In this document: positions 24,956 to 32,573 of the stretch, piece by piece
Position numbering within the stretch: position 1 is the first letter of the stretch
Layout of the letters: the number at the start of each line of letters is the position of its first letter
Assembly: GCA_017936265.1 (NCBI GenBank)
Contig: JAGBFX010000047.1
Location: forward strand, 1-32,854
DNA: 32,854 bases
Reading direction: 5' to 3'
From: Bacteroidaceae bacterium
GTDB taxonomy: Bacteria; Bacteroidota; Bacteroidia; Bacteroidales; Bacteroidaceae
Made by a program: the position numbers and the translations under genes
The notes under the pieces: model-generated
What the model saw: the letters and a program-made list of their open reading frames with translations, nothing else
Database searches by the model: none
What the model was told of the DNA's origin: nothing

Positions 24956-27900
24956 TTAGAGTGTAACATTCAGGTAGAACTCAAATCCCTGACTATAGAG
25001 GTAATCAGTACCGCGCTCAATCTTCACCGTCGAGAAACGGAGCATATCGGTAAAATTCACACCCACGCGCATATTGCGCAGACTCATACGCTTGCACAGT
25101 TCATCGCCGAACTCATAGCTGATGTTGAGAGAACCAAGCGAGAGGGTATTCTCCTTCTCGGCAAAGCGGTCGGTCTGCTGAGGACGCGACGTATCGGCAA
25201 TATCCTTGTAGATAGCATGGTCTCCAGGCTGCTTCCAACGGTCATCGAACACACGCTGGTCGGCATTGAAGCGCGGGTCGGCACCCTCGACCTTTGTAGC
25301 ACGGGTAGTATTGTATACCCAGGCTCCCATCCTGAAGTTGAAGAGCGCATAGAGGCTGAATCCTTTCCAGTAGAGGTTGGTACTGAATGTACCTGCAAAC
25401 GCAGGTTCAGTGTCACCGATGAGCACCTTGTCGGCGGGGTCATACTCGAATGTACGTTCGCCGTTACGCTTGATGTAGACCTCCTTACCCGTTGCAGGGT
25501 CGATACCGCCCGAACGCACCAGCTTGAGTGCTGTCACACTCTCGCCCTCGGCATATTGCGGCAGCGGTGTCAGATAGAAATCTGCATTCTCCTGATTCTC
25601 CTTGTTGATTTCCTCAAGCGCCTTGTTTATCTTGGTAATCTTGTTACGGTTCATGTAACCGCTTGTCGCCAGACGCCAGTAGAAATCGTTGGTACGGAAG
25701 ATGTAACCGTCGAGCTGATACTCTATACCTTTGTTCTGCAGCTCGCCGAGGTTCGACTTTGCAGTTGTCACACCCGTTGACGGGGCCTTTGCCTTATCGA
25801 GCAGAAGGTCGGTGGTGTTGCGTATATAAGCATCGACAACAAGGTTCAGACGACGGTCGAACATACTGAGGTCAAGACCTACGTTATAGTTCATCGTACG
25901 TTCCCATGTAAGGTCGACATTTCCGATAGTGACCGGTATGGCACCGATACCGTTCTTATACTCATAGTCATTGAGATACTGGTACATTGTCATGGCCTGG
26001 AACGGGCTGAAGCTAACCTTTCCCGTGTAACCCATGCTTCCACGCAGCTTGAAGATATCGAAATATTCCTTGACACTCTTCATATAAGGCTCGTTCATTA
26101 TGTTCCATCCAAGACCACCGGACCAGAAATGTCCGAAACGGTTGTTCTCGCCGAACTGCGAAGAGCCGGTCATGCGCCATGTGGCATCCATGAAGTAACG
26201 GTTGCGCCACGAGAAGTTACCCGTCGTGAAAAGACCCACATCGGCACTCTCGGCCTGTGAGCCGAAAGGCTTGCTGTCCGTAGGATAACCTGCCGCGTTT
26301 CCTATGTATGAGAGGTGGTCGCTGAAGAAACCGATTGCCTGCATTGTCTCGCTTGTGCTCTCGGCATGGTTAATCTCCCAACCGGCAGAAAGGCTGACAA
26401 GAGAGTTATCCTTGAAGAACTTATTGAAAGTACCTACGATATTACCGCTGTAGCTTGTACCCCTGGTAGCGCCTTTGGTGTACTGTCCTTTCTTGCTGAG
26501 GTCGGTCTCCGATTTATAGATACGCGACTTGGGCGATGTGAATATATCGCTGCTGCCCGTTGCACTCGAGATATTGAAATGACCTGTGAGAAGGAACATC
26601 TTGCTGATGTCCCAACGGAAATCAGTGCTGTTGGTCAATGTACGCTCGCCGCTCTTCGAGAAGCTGCCGAGGGAAGCCTCATAAAGAGGATTGTCGGCAT
26701 CCCATGAGAGTTTTTCGTTCGGGGTTCCGTCCTCGTTGTACATCCTGTCATAGGGATTCATGCGCACATACTGCGAGAAGGAGCCATAGGGTGAGTTCTT
26801 TACAGAAATCTCCTGATACGTGGTACGGTTAGAAATTGTTACAGAGCCGATGAAATAATCGAGCTTGAAACCAAGGCTGTAACGTTTGCGGTAGTCATCC
26901 TTCATGACACCCTTTGTATCGCCGTAACGGCCAGTGAGTTCATAGCGGAGATTCGATGCACCGCCATAGATACGCAACGAGTGGTCATGTGAAAGCGCTG
27001 TACGCGCCGGCTGCGACAGCCAGTCACTGTTCTGCCCTGCCGCAATAAGTTTGTAGCGCTGGTTATACAGTTCATCATACTCATACTGCAGGGGAAGGCC
27101 TGTAGCGGAATTGACAGCACCCTTTGCATCGTAGAGGCCGGCCAGACGCTCATATTCGAGTTTTTCCCTCGCGTTGAGCACATCGTAGTCGCCGAGCATG
27201 GGGAACTGCAGATTGCCAGTGAAGTTATACTGGACACGCAGCGTGCTCTCGAGGATAGGCTTGCGGGTGATGACAATGACACCGTTTGCCGCCTTTGAAC
27301 CGTAGAGCGCAGTTGCCGAGGCATCCTTGAGTACGGTAATCTTCTCTATCTCATTTATGTCGAGGTCATAAAGGTCCTGCATCGTAATCTCTGTTCCGTC
27401 GAGAATGATTGTAGGCTGATTAACCTGCTGACCGCTGTTCGAGAACGAACTCATACCACGGAGCACAAGTTCCGGAGTATGGTTAGGGTTAGAGCCCTGA
27501 CTTGTGTTCTGCACCATTGCCATACCGGGAGTAAGCGCCGAGATTGCCGTTATGAGGTTTGTTCCTGACACTTGCTTGAGTTCAAGACCGCTTACCTCGG
27601 TAACCGAACCTGTAAATGTCTCCTTGTTCTTGGATACAAAGCCCGTTACCACAACATCATCAAGCAGATTGGAATCCTCGGAAAGCTCTACACGCAGATT
27701 TACCAGCGCGCCGTTCTTTGAATCGAATGTTACAGTCTTGTAACCAATGAAAGAGACCTGAAGCTCAAATTCCTTGACAGGCGATGCAATCTTGAACTCG
27801 CCTTTGTAGTCTGTAGATGTACCTACAAGCAGTTTGCCACCTGACCACAATGCGACATTGGCGCCTATGACGGGCTCGCCTGTTGCCTTGTCGATGACAG

Positions 27901-28051
27901 TTCCTGAAGCCACGGCTTTAACAGGCACTTCATCAGGTGCTGTGCCGGATACTGTTCCTACCGCATAGGCACCGGATACCGGCACTGCAACAAGCAGCAT
28001 CAGCATCAATATCCTGCGGAGAATCGCTATCGTTAATTTACTGTTTTTCAT
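24956..28051 (-). CDS. SusC/RagA-family TonB-linked outer-membrane transporter
   Basis: A 1031-residue transporter. After the signal peptide (about 1-30) comes the carboxypeptidase-regulatory-like domain (about 48-125, GTVIDKATGEPVIGANV), a TonB box (DDVVVTGF, 131-138), and the plug (about 145-265) with ELVLRGMSSF, PTIILDGTEI and the SusC signature KDASATALYGSKAANGVI. The rest is the beta barrel, ending in the terminal strand GFEFYLNVTL. It pairs with the SusD 12 bases downstream to form a TonB-energised import complex. A promoter abuts the upstream terminator at 28115-28145. No sigma/anti-sigma pair, hybrid two-component sensor or SARP-type regulator typical of glycan loci is nearby. Confidence 0.95.
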   Translation of the reverse strand: MKNSKLTIAILRRILMLMLLVAVPVSGAYAVGTVSGTAPDEVPVKAVASGTVIDKATGEPVIGANVALWSGGKLLVGTSTDYKGEFKIASPVKEFELQVSFIGYKTVTFDSKNGALVNLRVELSEDSNLLDDVVVTGFVSKNKETFTGSVTEVSGLELKQVSGTNLITAISALTPGMAMVQNTSQGSNPNHTPELVLRGMSSFSNSGQQVNQPTIILDGTEITMQDLYDLDINEIEKITVLKDASATALYGSKAANGVIVITRKPILESTLRVQYNFTGNLQFPMLGDYDVLNAREKLEYERLAGLYDAKGAVNSATGLPLQYEYDELYNQRYKLIAAGQNSDWLSQPARTALSHDHSLRIYGGASNLRYELTGRYGDTKGVMKDDYRKRYSLGFKLDYFIGSVTISNRTTYQEISVKNSPYGSFSQYVRMNPYDRMYNEDGTPNEKLSWDADNPLYEASLGSFSKSGERTLTNSTDFRWDISKMFLLTGHFNISSATGSSDIFTSPKSRIYKSETDLSKKGQYTKGATRGTSYSGNIVGTFNKFFKDNSLVSLSAGWEINHAESTSETMQAIGFFSDHLSYIGNAAGYPTDSKPFGSQAESADVGLFTTGNFSWRNRYFMDATWRMTGSSQFGENNRFGHFWSGGLGWNIMNEPYMKSVKEYFDIFKLRGSMGYTGKVSFSPFQAMTMYQYLNDYEYKNGIGAIPVTIGNVDLTWERTMNYNVGLDLSMFDRRLNLVVDAYIRNTTDLLLDKAKAPSTGVTTAKSNLGELQNKGIEYQLDGYIFRTNDFYWRLATSGYMNRNKITKINKALEEINKENQENADFYLTPLPQYAEGESVTALKLVRSGGIDPATGKEVYIKRNGERTFEYDPADKVLIGDTEPAFAGTFSTNLYWKGFSLYALFNFRMGAWVYNTTRATKVEGADPRFNADQRVFDDRWKQPGDHAIYKDIADTSRPQQTDRFAEKENTLSLGSLNISYEFGDELCKRMSLRNMRVGVNFTDMLRFSTVKIERGTDYLYSQGFEFYLNVTL

Positions 28052-28114
28052 ATATAAAATTCAAAAAAATATAAACATTTGACCACACAAAGCCATTTAC
28101 GGAAAATGGGAACG

Positions 28115-28145
28115 CAAAAATACAAAAAAGAAGTGTCCCCGCAAT
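28115..28145 (-). promoter_or_regulatory. Candidate promoter of the susCD operon, abutting a terminator
   Basis: On the minus strand TATTTTTG (complement of 28115-28122) is an exact TAnnTTTG -7 box. Nineteen bases upstream lies ATTG (complement of 28142-28145), a 3-of-4 -33 match located in the loop region of the terminator hairpin 28131-28160. The leader would be about 55 bases. Confidence 0.5.
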
Positions 28146-28160
28146 AGTGCGGGGACACTT
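28131..28160 (-). terminator. Intrinsic terminator after the four-repeat protein gene
   Basis: A perfect 13-bp stem (AAGTGTCCCCGCA and its complement) with a 4-base loop, followed on the minus strand by CTTTTTTG. It lies 88 bases after the stop of the gene ending at 28248 and separates it from susC. Confidence 0.85.
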
Positions 28161-28247
28161 TTATTATATGTTAATAATATTATTTAATATAACTTATTAA
28201 GAAGTCCATTACCATATGGCTCGCTTTTTCATCATTGACAGCAAAAA

Positions 28248-30293
28248 TCACTTTACAAGGATTTTTTTGCCATTGACAATGTAAAGGCCGGGAGCTGTAA
28301 TCTGCTCTATTCTGCGACCCTGAATATCAAAGATGCCCTTAACGACATTGTTCTCTGTATTCACATTCTCTACAGAAGAAGAGCTACCTGCTGCCACAAG
28401 AACGGCATTCTTATACAATGCACCGGCAACCTCGCTCATATCATTGTAGTTCATTACCTTAATAAAGAAATTTGCAATAGATATTGTACCGTCCTCATTA
28501 AGTGTCATCTTCACCGGTGAATCTGTAGCATTCATGTCATAGATTTTATAGTATTGTTCACCGGGAACTATTGCACCGCAAAGCCCGCCGACAACCATTT
28601 CAGCACTATTGCCATCCTCTGCTATATTCAATTTGATAACACTCTGACCAAGTTGCTTGCCCATGAATGAACTGATATAGTAATAACTGTCCATGCTATA
28701 CTGCGAACCGTCAAAGTAAGTAATATTCACTTCAAACTCCGCGGGGAACTCAACATCCTGATAGTAAACATCTACAGCACCGGCCTTGAACTTATAGTCA
28801 CCGGTCCAGTCAAATACAGGCTCTTCGGCACTCTCTTTTACAGCAGACATATTCTGGTAGAACACGACAGGAGTCTTGGCACCTGTATTAAAATCAAGTA
28901 CCTGGATGAAAAGGTCCTCAATCTTCACTGAGCCGTCCTCATTGGGAGTGATAGTGAAGTTTGTTGCTGCGCCTGACGAGTTTGTCAACTGCAAGAATGT
29001 ACCATCGCCATTCGACTTGAGGAATGCACAACCATAATAACCATCAAGCGCTACAGTAGCTGTCCCATCGGCATTAGGAGTAAGCTTCAGGCCTCCCTGG
29101 TTCACGCCATACAGGTCATAACCAAAAAGTTGGTCAACATAGTACATACCGGTAGCCTCGTAATATGTAACATGCATGGGGAATTCTGCAGGCCATGAAG
29201 AGATGTCCTCGGTACCGGCCTTAATGATATCAGTAGCAGGGTTACCTACCTTCACATTCCATACACCGTCCCAGGTAAATGCCTGCGAACCGCCATCTGC
29301 ACTCTTGAGAGTACCTGCGATATACCACTGGTGATACTCACCGTTAACATACAAAGAATCGGCAGTTTCATCCTTGGTCTTACCCATCTTGTCGCTTGCG
29401 AATGAGAAACCGTTGTAGAGAGTAAATGCACTCTCTGATTGGCTCTTAAACTCGATTGTTCCTTTCTTTGCAGAACCGTACATAGGAGCGAAACGGATAC
29501 CTTTAGCCTCATCGAGGTATGTATCATCATAAGCAAGCGCCAAGGTATTGCCGTCAAATGTAGCAGGCAGCTCAATATTGTTGTAACCTTCGATGGCAAT
29601 TGTTGCCGTATATGCGAGGTTGTCGTCACCGCTCTTTGTAAGTGCTATTGAGAAATCAGTTGGAATTACAGAGCCCTCCATTGTATCGTATGCACCGCTA
29701 CCGGCTGCAAAGTTCCAGTCGCCGCTGATATCGGCAACTTCAACTTTCTCAGCCTCAACAAGAGTCATCTTCACGCTTGTGTACTTTGCGATGATAGTAC
29801 CCTTGGCTGAGTGCTGAATATCCTGAATGGTAATCACTGTAAAGTCGGGAACAGTAATCTCCTTTGTCTCGGGGTTATAAGAGTAATAAACAGGGCCATA
29901 GCTCTCAACCTCCCATTCGCTTGTAGCCTCATTGAAGTAACCATAAGGGTTGTCACCGTTTATGTTCGCGAGATAAAGTCCATTCCACAATTGCGGAGTA
30001 TTCGGGTTAGTGACCTTCAGCATCTTTTTCTCTGTGCTGATTGCATTGATGTTCTGTTGGGTCTGGGAACCGGCAAAACCGACAATCTTGGCTATGTAAT
30101 TGGCATCTTCGGAAATTGTTACATCCGACTCTGCGGGAAGCTGGTTCTTGTAAGTCTCTCCGGCCTCTGTATACTCCACAGTAGCTGTAAACTTGTACTT
30201 ACCGAAAAGGTCCGCTACAGAACTTACCTGTGCTGTGGCATTTATTGCCATAAAAAGCACAAGGCAAAATAACATAAGGTAGTTTTTCTTCAT
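28248..30293 (-). CDS. Exported protein of four tandem ~155-residue repeats with T9SS-like tail
   Basis: I start at ATG 30293 because it opens a signal peptide (MKKNYLMLFCLVLF, cleavage near ATAQ, residue 22); upstream in-frame ATGs add only an uncharged leader. The 681-residue protein consists of four related units beginning at about residues 28 (DLFGKYKF), 188 (DISGDWNF), 340 (TWDGVWNV) and 495 (DWTGDYKF), each opening with G-x-[WY]-x-[FV] and continuing with PAEF-like and TxNxDGT-like strands. A Ser-rich linker (SSSSVENVN, about 637) leads to a short tail FDIQGRRIEQI-APGLYIVNGKKILVK that resembles a type A sorting domain. I do not recognise a named family. It lies between a TlpA-type oxidoreductase and susC on the same strand, with its own promoter and terminator. 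Confidence 0.85.
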   Translation of the reverse strand: MKKNYLMLFCLVLFMAINATAQVSSVADLFGKYKFTATVEYTEAGETYKNQLPAESDVTISEDANYIAKIVGFAGSQTQQNINAISTEKKMLKVTNPNTPQLWNGLYLANINGDNPYGYFNEATSEWEVESYGPVYYSYNPETKEITVPDFTVITIQDIQHSAKGTIIAKYTSVKMTLVEAEKVEVADISGDWNFAAGSGAYDTMEGSVIPTDFSIALTKSGDDNLAYTATIAIEGYNNIELPATFDGNTLALAYDDTYLDEAKGIRFAPMYGSAKKGTIEFKSQSESAFTLYNGFSFASDKMGKTKDETADSLYVNGEYHQWYIAGTLKSADGGSQAFTWDGVWNVKVGNPATDIIKAGTEDISSWPAEFPMHVTYYEATGMYYVDQLFGYDLYGVNQGGLKLTPNADGTATVALDGYYGCAFLKSNGDGTFLQLTNSSGAATNFTITPNEDGSVKIEDLFIQVLDFNTGAKTPVVFYQNMSAVKESAEEPVFDWTGDYKFKAGAVDVYYQDVEFPAEFEVNITYFDGSQYSMDSYYYISSFMGKQLGQSVIKLNIAEDGNSAEMVVGGLCGAIVPGEQYYKIYDMNATDSPVKMTLNEDGTISIANFFIKVMNYNDMSEVAGALYKNAVLVAAGSSSSVENVNTENNVVKGIFDIQGRRIEQITAPGLYIVNGKKILVK

Positions 30294-30342
30294 AAAATTC
30301 ATTTTTAATAATAAATTGACAATCATTTCCTAATCGAATGGG

Positions 30343-30373
30343 CAAAAATACAAATAAATCCAGATAAAACGAA
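30343..30373 (-). promoter_or_regulatory. Candidate promoter of the four-repeat protein gene
   Basis: On the minus strand TATTTTTG (complement of 30343-30350) is an exact -7 box, and 19 bases upstream TTCG (complement of 30370-30373) is a 3-of-4 -33 match. It directly follows the T tract of the terminator 30375-30410, the same layout as at susC. Confidence 0.5.
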
Positions 30374-30374
30374 A

Positions 30375-30410
30375 AAAATGTCGATTAATTACTCAATCAA
30401 TCGACATTTT
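30375..30410 (-). terminator. Intrinsic terminator after the TlpA-family gene
   Basis: A perfect 12-bp stem (AAAATGTCGATT and its complement) with a 12-base loop, followed on the minus strand by a T tract (seven Ts counting the stem end). It starts 21 bases after the stop of the gene ending at 30431. Confidence 0.8.
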
Positions 30411-30430
30411 AACATCCTGCAAACATCCTG

Positions 30431-31768
30431 TCACTCAAGAGCCTCAAGAAACGCCTTCAGTGCGTCGCCGCTACTCGGGCGCATAGCTTTGTATGTATGC
30501 AGCTTACCCTCTTTATCATATATAAGGAAAAAGGGGATTCCCTTAACATTCAATGCATTGCAGAGTGTGTTATCCCTATCGTGCAGCTGATTGCCGTGCA
30601 TACCGAGTTCAACCATTTTCTTTTTCCAAGCCTCCTTGTCGGTATCTGTCGATATTGAAAGAAACACCACATTCTCATTCTGCAGCTCCTTCTCAAGCGC
30701 CTGCAAATGAGGCACCTCCTTGCAACATGGTCCGCACCAGCTCGCCCAAAGGTCTATGTAAACATATTTACCTTTGAAAGAGGAAAAATCGACAACATTG
30801 CCTTCGGCATCCTCAAGTACCACTCCGGCAGGGAAGAGAGAACCGGTAATCGTTGCCTTGCGCTTCATATACTCATTGATATACTCATCGGAAAGGCCGT
30901 ATATCTCTGTCACCTTCTCGAGTATCGACAATCCGCCTTCATAGTCGGCCGAATAGTCATGCTTGGAAAGGAATGAAGATATAAATTTCGACATCGCCAT
31001 TTTGCGAACAGCCTCATTCTGATAGTAGTTGTGGAGTATTTCAAGTTTGTCGATCAGGTTCTCGACATCGGCAGGCATTCCCTCGGCAATAATCCTGTAT
31101 GCAGAGTAGAACAGCGGTGCATAGTCATTGTCAAGCGCCCTATAATCAGGTTGCAACAGGGATCCAAGTTCAAAGCCGACTTCAGAAGCGTCTATGTTCT
31201 GCGCACGGGGTATCGAGGTATATGCATCGTATGCAGCAGTATATGCCCACACTTTAATGAAACCGGAAGCAGGATCAGAGACCTTTTCGGCCGAAATCAA
31301 TGAATCGGCCACATTGCCATACGAAGCAATCAAAGCCTTCATTTCATCATTGCTCATGCCAGGTTTTGTCCATAACATGCGCGCATTCGCAGCCACTGTA
31401 GCATTAAACGCTGAAAGAGCACGGTTATCGGGAGTATCGGACACAAAGAGTGCACGATCCTTTACTTCCACACCGCATTCCACACTCTTTGCATCGGATG
31501 CATATACAGTCGTCATCAACTGTGTATTATTATTGACAAGAACAATATCATAAAAACCGGTACCGGAAAAAGGTATATTGCCGACGTACAGACCATCTTT
31601 CAGACGGAGAGCCGTACTTTTCGCCTCGCCATCCACACGTGGCTGGACATACACCTTTGCCTCACCCTCAAGAGCAGGAGTGAACGAGATTTCGAAACGT
31701 GCACGCTGCGCCTGTGCTGTAGCGACAGCAAACAGCACAAGAATAAAAAAAGAATATAGCTTCTTCAT
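30431..31768 (-). CDS. TlpA-family thiol-disulfide oxidoreductase, exported
   Basis: A 445-residue protein with an N-terminal signal peptide (cleavage near ATAQAQ, about 21). An N-terminal beta-rich part (about 22-110) resembles the DUF4369-type domain often found ahead of Bacteroidetes TlpA proteins. A helical middle (about 115-310) follows, then a thioredoxin domain (about 318-445) with DLWASWCGPCC (redox Cys345 and Cys348, extra Cys349), LSISTDTD and the cis-Pro loop VKGIPFFLIYD. It should act in the periplasm or facing it, reducing disulfides. It is divergent from the thioredoxin lipoprotein at 31944, and upstream of the four-repeat protein and SusCD genes on the same strand, but a terminator separates it from them. 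Confidence 0.9.
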   Translation of the reverse strand: MKKLYSFFILVLFAVATAQAQRARFEISFTPALEGEAKVYVQPRVDGEAKSTALRLKDGLYVGNIPFSGTGFYDIVLVNNNTQLMTTVYASDAKSVECGVEVKDRALFVSDTPDNRALSAFNATVAANARMLWTKPGMSNDEMKALIASYGNVADSLISAEKVSDPASGFIKVWAYTAAYDAYTSIPRAQNIDASEVGFELGSLLQPDYRALDNDYAPLFYSAYRIIAEGMPADVENLIDKLEILHNYYQNEAVRKMAMSKFISSFLSKHDYSADYEGGLSILEKVTEIYGLSDEYINEYMKRKATITGSLFPAGVVLEDAEGNVVDFSSFKGKYVYIDLWASWCGPCCKEVPHLQALEKELQNENVVFLSISTDTDKEAWKKKMVELGMHGNQLHDRDNTLCNALNVKGIPFFLIYDKEGKLHTYKAMRPSSGDALKAFLEALE

Positions 31769-31792
31769 CGTTTTTCAGTTATTATACACCCG

Positions 31793-31823
31793 CAAAAATA
31801 GTCATAATCCGTCATATCTCAAA
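31793..31823 (-). promoter_or_regulatory. Bacteroidales promoter of the TlpA-family gene
   Basis: Both elements match exactly on the minus strand: -33 TTTG (complement of 31820-31823), a 19-base spacer, and -7 TATTTTTG (complement of 31793-31800), leading to the ATG at 31768 after a very short leader. This is the cleanest promoter in the window. Confidence 0.7.
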
Positions 31824-31883
31824 AAAGTATTACAAGGACAAGATATTTTAACAATAAAAACGCTTGGAATTTCACAAAAAACA

Positions 31884-31891
31884 TATCTTTG
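31884..31891 (+). promoter_or_regulatory. -7 box of the thioredoxin-lipoprotein gene
   Basis: TATCTTTG is an exact TAnnTTTG match 52 bases before the ATG at 31944. The -33 region has only a weak partner (CTTG at 31863-31866). It is divergent from the TlpA promoter 60 bases away. Confidence 0.5.
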
Positions 31892-31943
31892 CGCCAAAGC
31901 ATACACATAGTACACAACTTACCATTTATAACTCAACTTTAAT

Positions 31944-32513
31944 ATGAAAAAGATTTTCTTTACACTACTTTGCGCAGCAGTGATGATATCATGCGGCGGC
32001 AACAAGGAGAAGAGCAACGAGTGCGGTAACAACCATGCAGAGTGCACACACCAGCATAGTGACTGCGACGGCAGCCACGAAGATTGCACAGGAGAATGCG
32101 AAAGCGGTGTCGGCGAGTGCGACAATTGTGCAAGCAAGGGCGAAAAGAAGAGCGAGACAAATGCAGGCTGTATTCAGGTAGACAACGATATGTTCCTGAG
32201 CAAGATTGCAGACTATAATGCCCCAGAGTGGAAATATCTGGGCGACAAGCCGGCCATTGTGGACTTCTATGCAGACTGGTGCGGTCCCTGCAAGAGAATT
32301 GCGCCACTGCTCGATGAAGTTGCAAAGGAGCATGCAGGCAATCTTTACATATATAAGGTAAACGTGGACAATTGCCCCGAGATTGCAAACGCATATCAGA
32401 TTTCAGCTATCCCTACCCTGCTGTTTATCCCTGTTGAGGGCGAACCGATAAAGATTGTAGGCGGTTTGGAGATGCCTGCGATTGCCGAGAACATTGCAAA
32501 GATTATGAAGTAA
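31944..32513 (+). CDS. Thioredoxin-domain lipoprotein with Cys/His heptad-repeat linker
   Basis: A 189-residue lipoprotein. The signal peptide ends in VMISC (acylated Cys17). Residues 26-62 are unusually rich in Cys, His and acidic residues: three heptads of the form [DE]-C-x3-H-x (Cys27/His31, Cys34/His38, Cys41/His45), then Cys48, Cys52, Cys59 and Cys62, with a further Cys76. The C-terminal thioredoxin domain (about 80-189) has DFYADWCGPCKR (Cys113, Cys116) and the cis-Pro loop ISAIPTLLF, so redox activity is expected at the cell envelope. The linker resembles a metal-binding or thiol-buffering segment; this is inference. It has its own promoter and is closed by a long palindrome. Frame is certain; no disruption. 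Confidence 0.92.
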   Translation: MKKIFFTLLCAAVMISCGGNKEKSNECGNNHAECTHQHSDCDGSHEDCTGECESGVGECDNCASKGEKKSETNAGCIQVDNDMFLSKIADYNAPEWKYLGDKPAIVDFYADWCGPCKRIAPLLDEVAKEHAGNLYIYKVNVDNCPEIANAYQISAIPTLLFIPVEGEPIKIVGGLEMPAIAENIAKIMK

Positions 32514-32529
32514 TAGGTATATACCGACA

Positions 32530-32573
32530 TATAGCAAAGCAGTCATTGGCCGGCCAATGACTGCTTTGCTATA
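32530..32573 (+). terminator. 44-bp perfect palindrome, terminator of the thioredoxin-lipoprotein gene
   Basis: Twenty-two bases from 32530 (TATAGCAAAGCAGTCATTGG then CC) are followed immediately by their exact reverse complement. As RNA this gives a stem of about 20 bp with a CCGG loop. It starts 17 bases after the stop codon. There is no long T run after it, so it may stabilise the 3' end as much as terminate. Confidence 0.75.

Noticed and set aside
24956-28051. Polysaccharide utilisation locus
   Set aside because: No glycoside hydrolase, polysaccharide lyase, hybrid two-component system or sigma/anti-sigma pair adjoins the SusCD genes.
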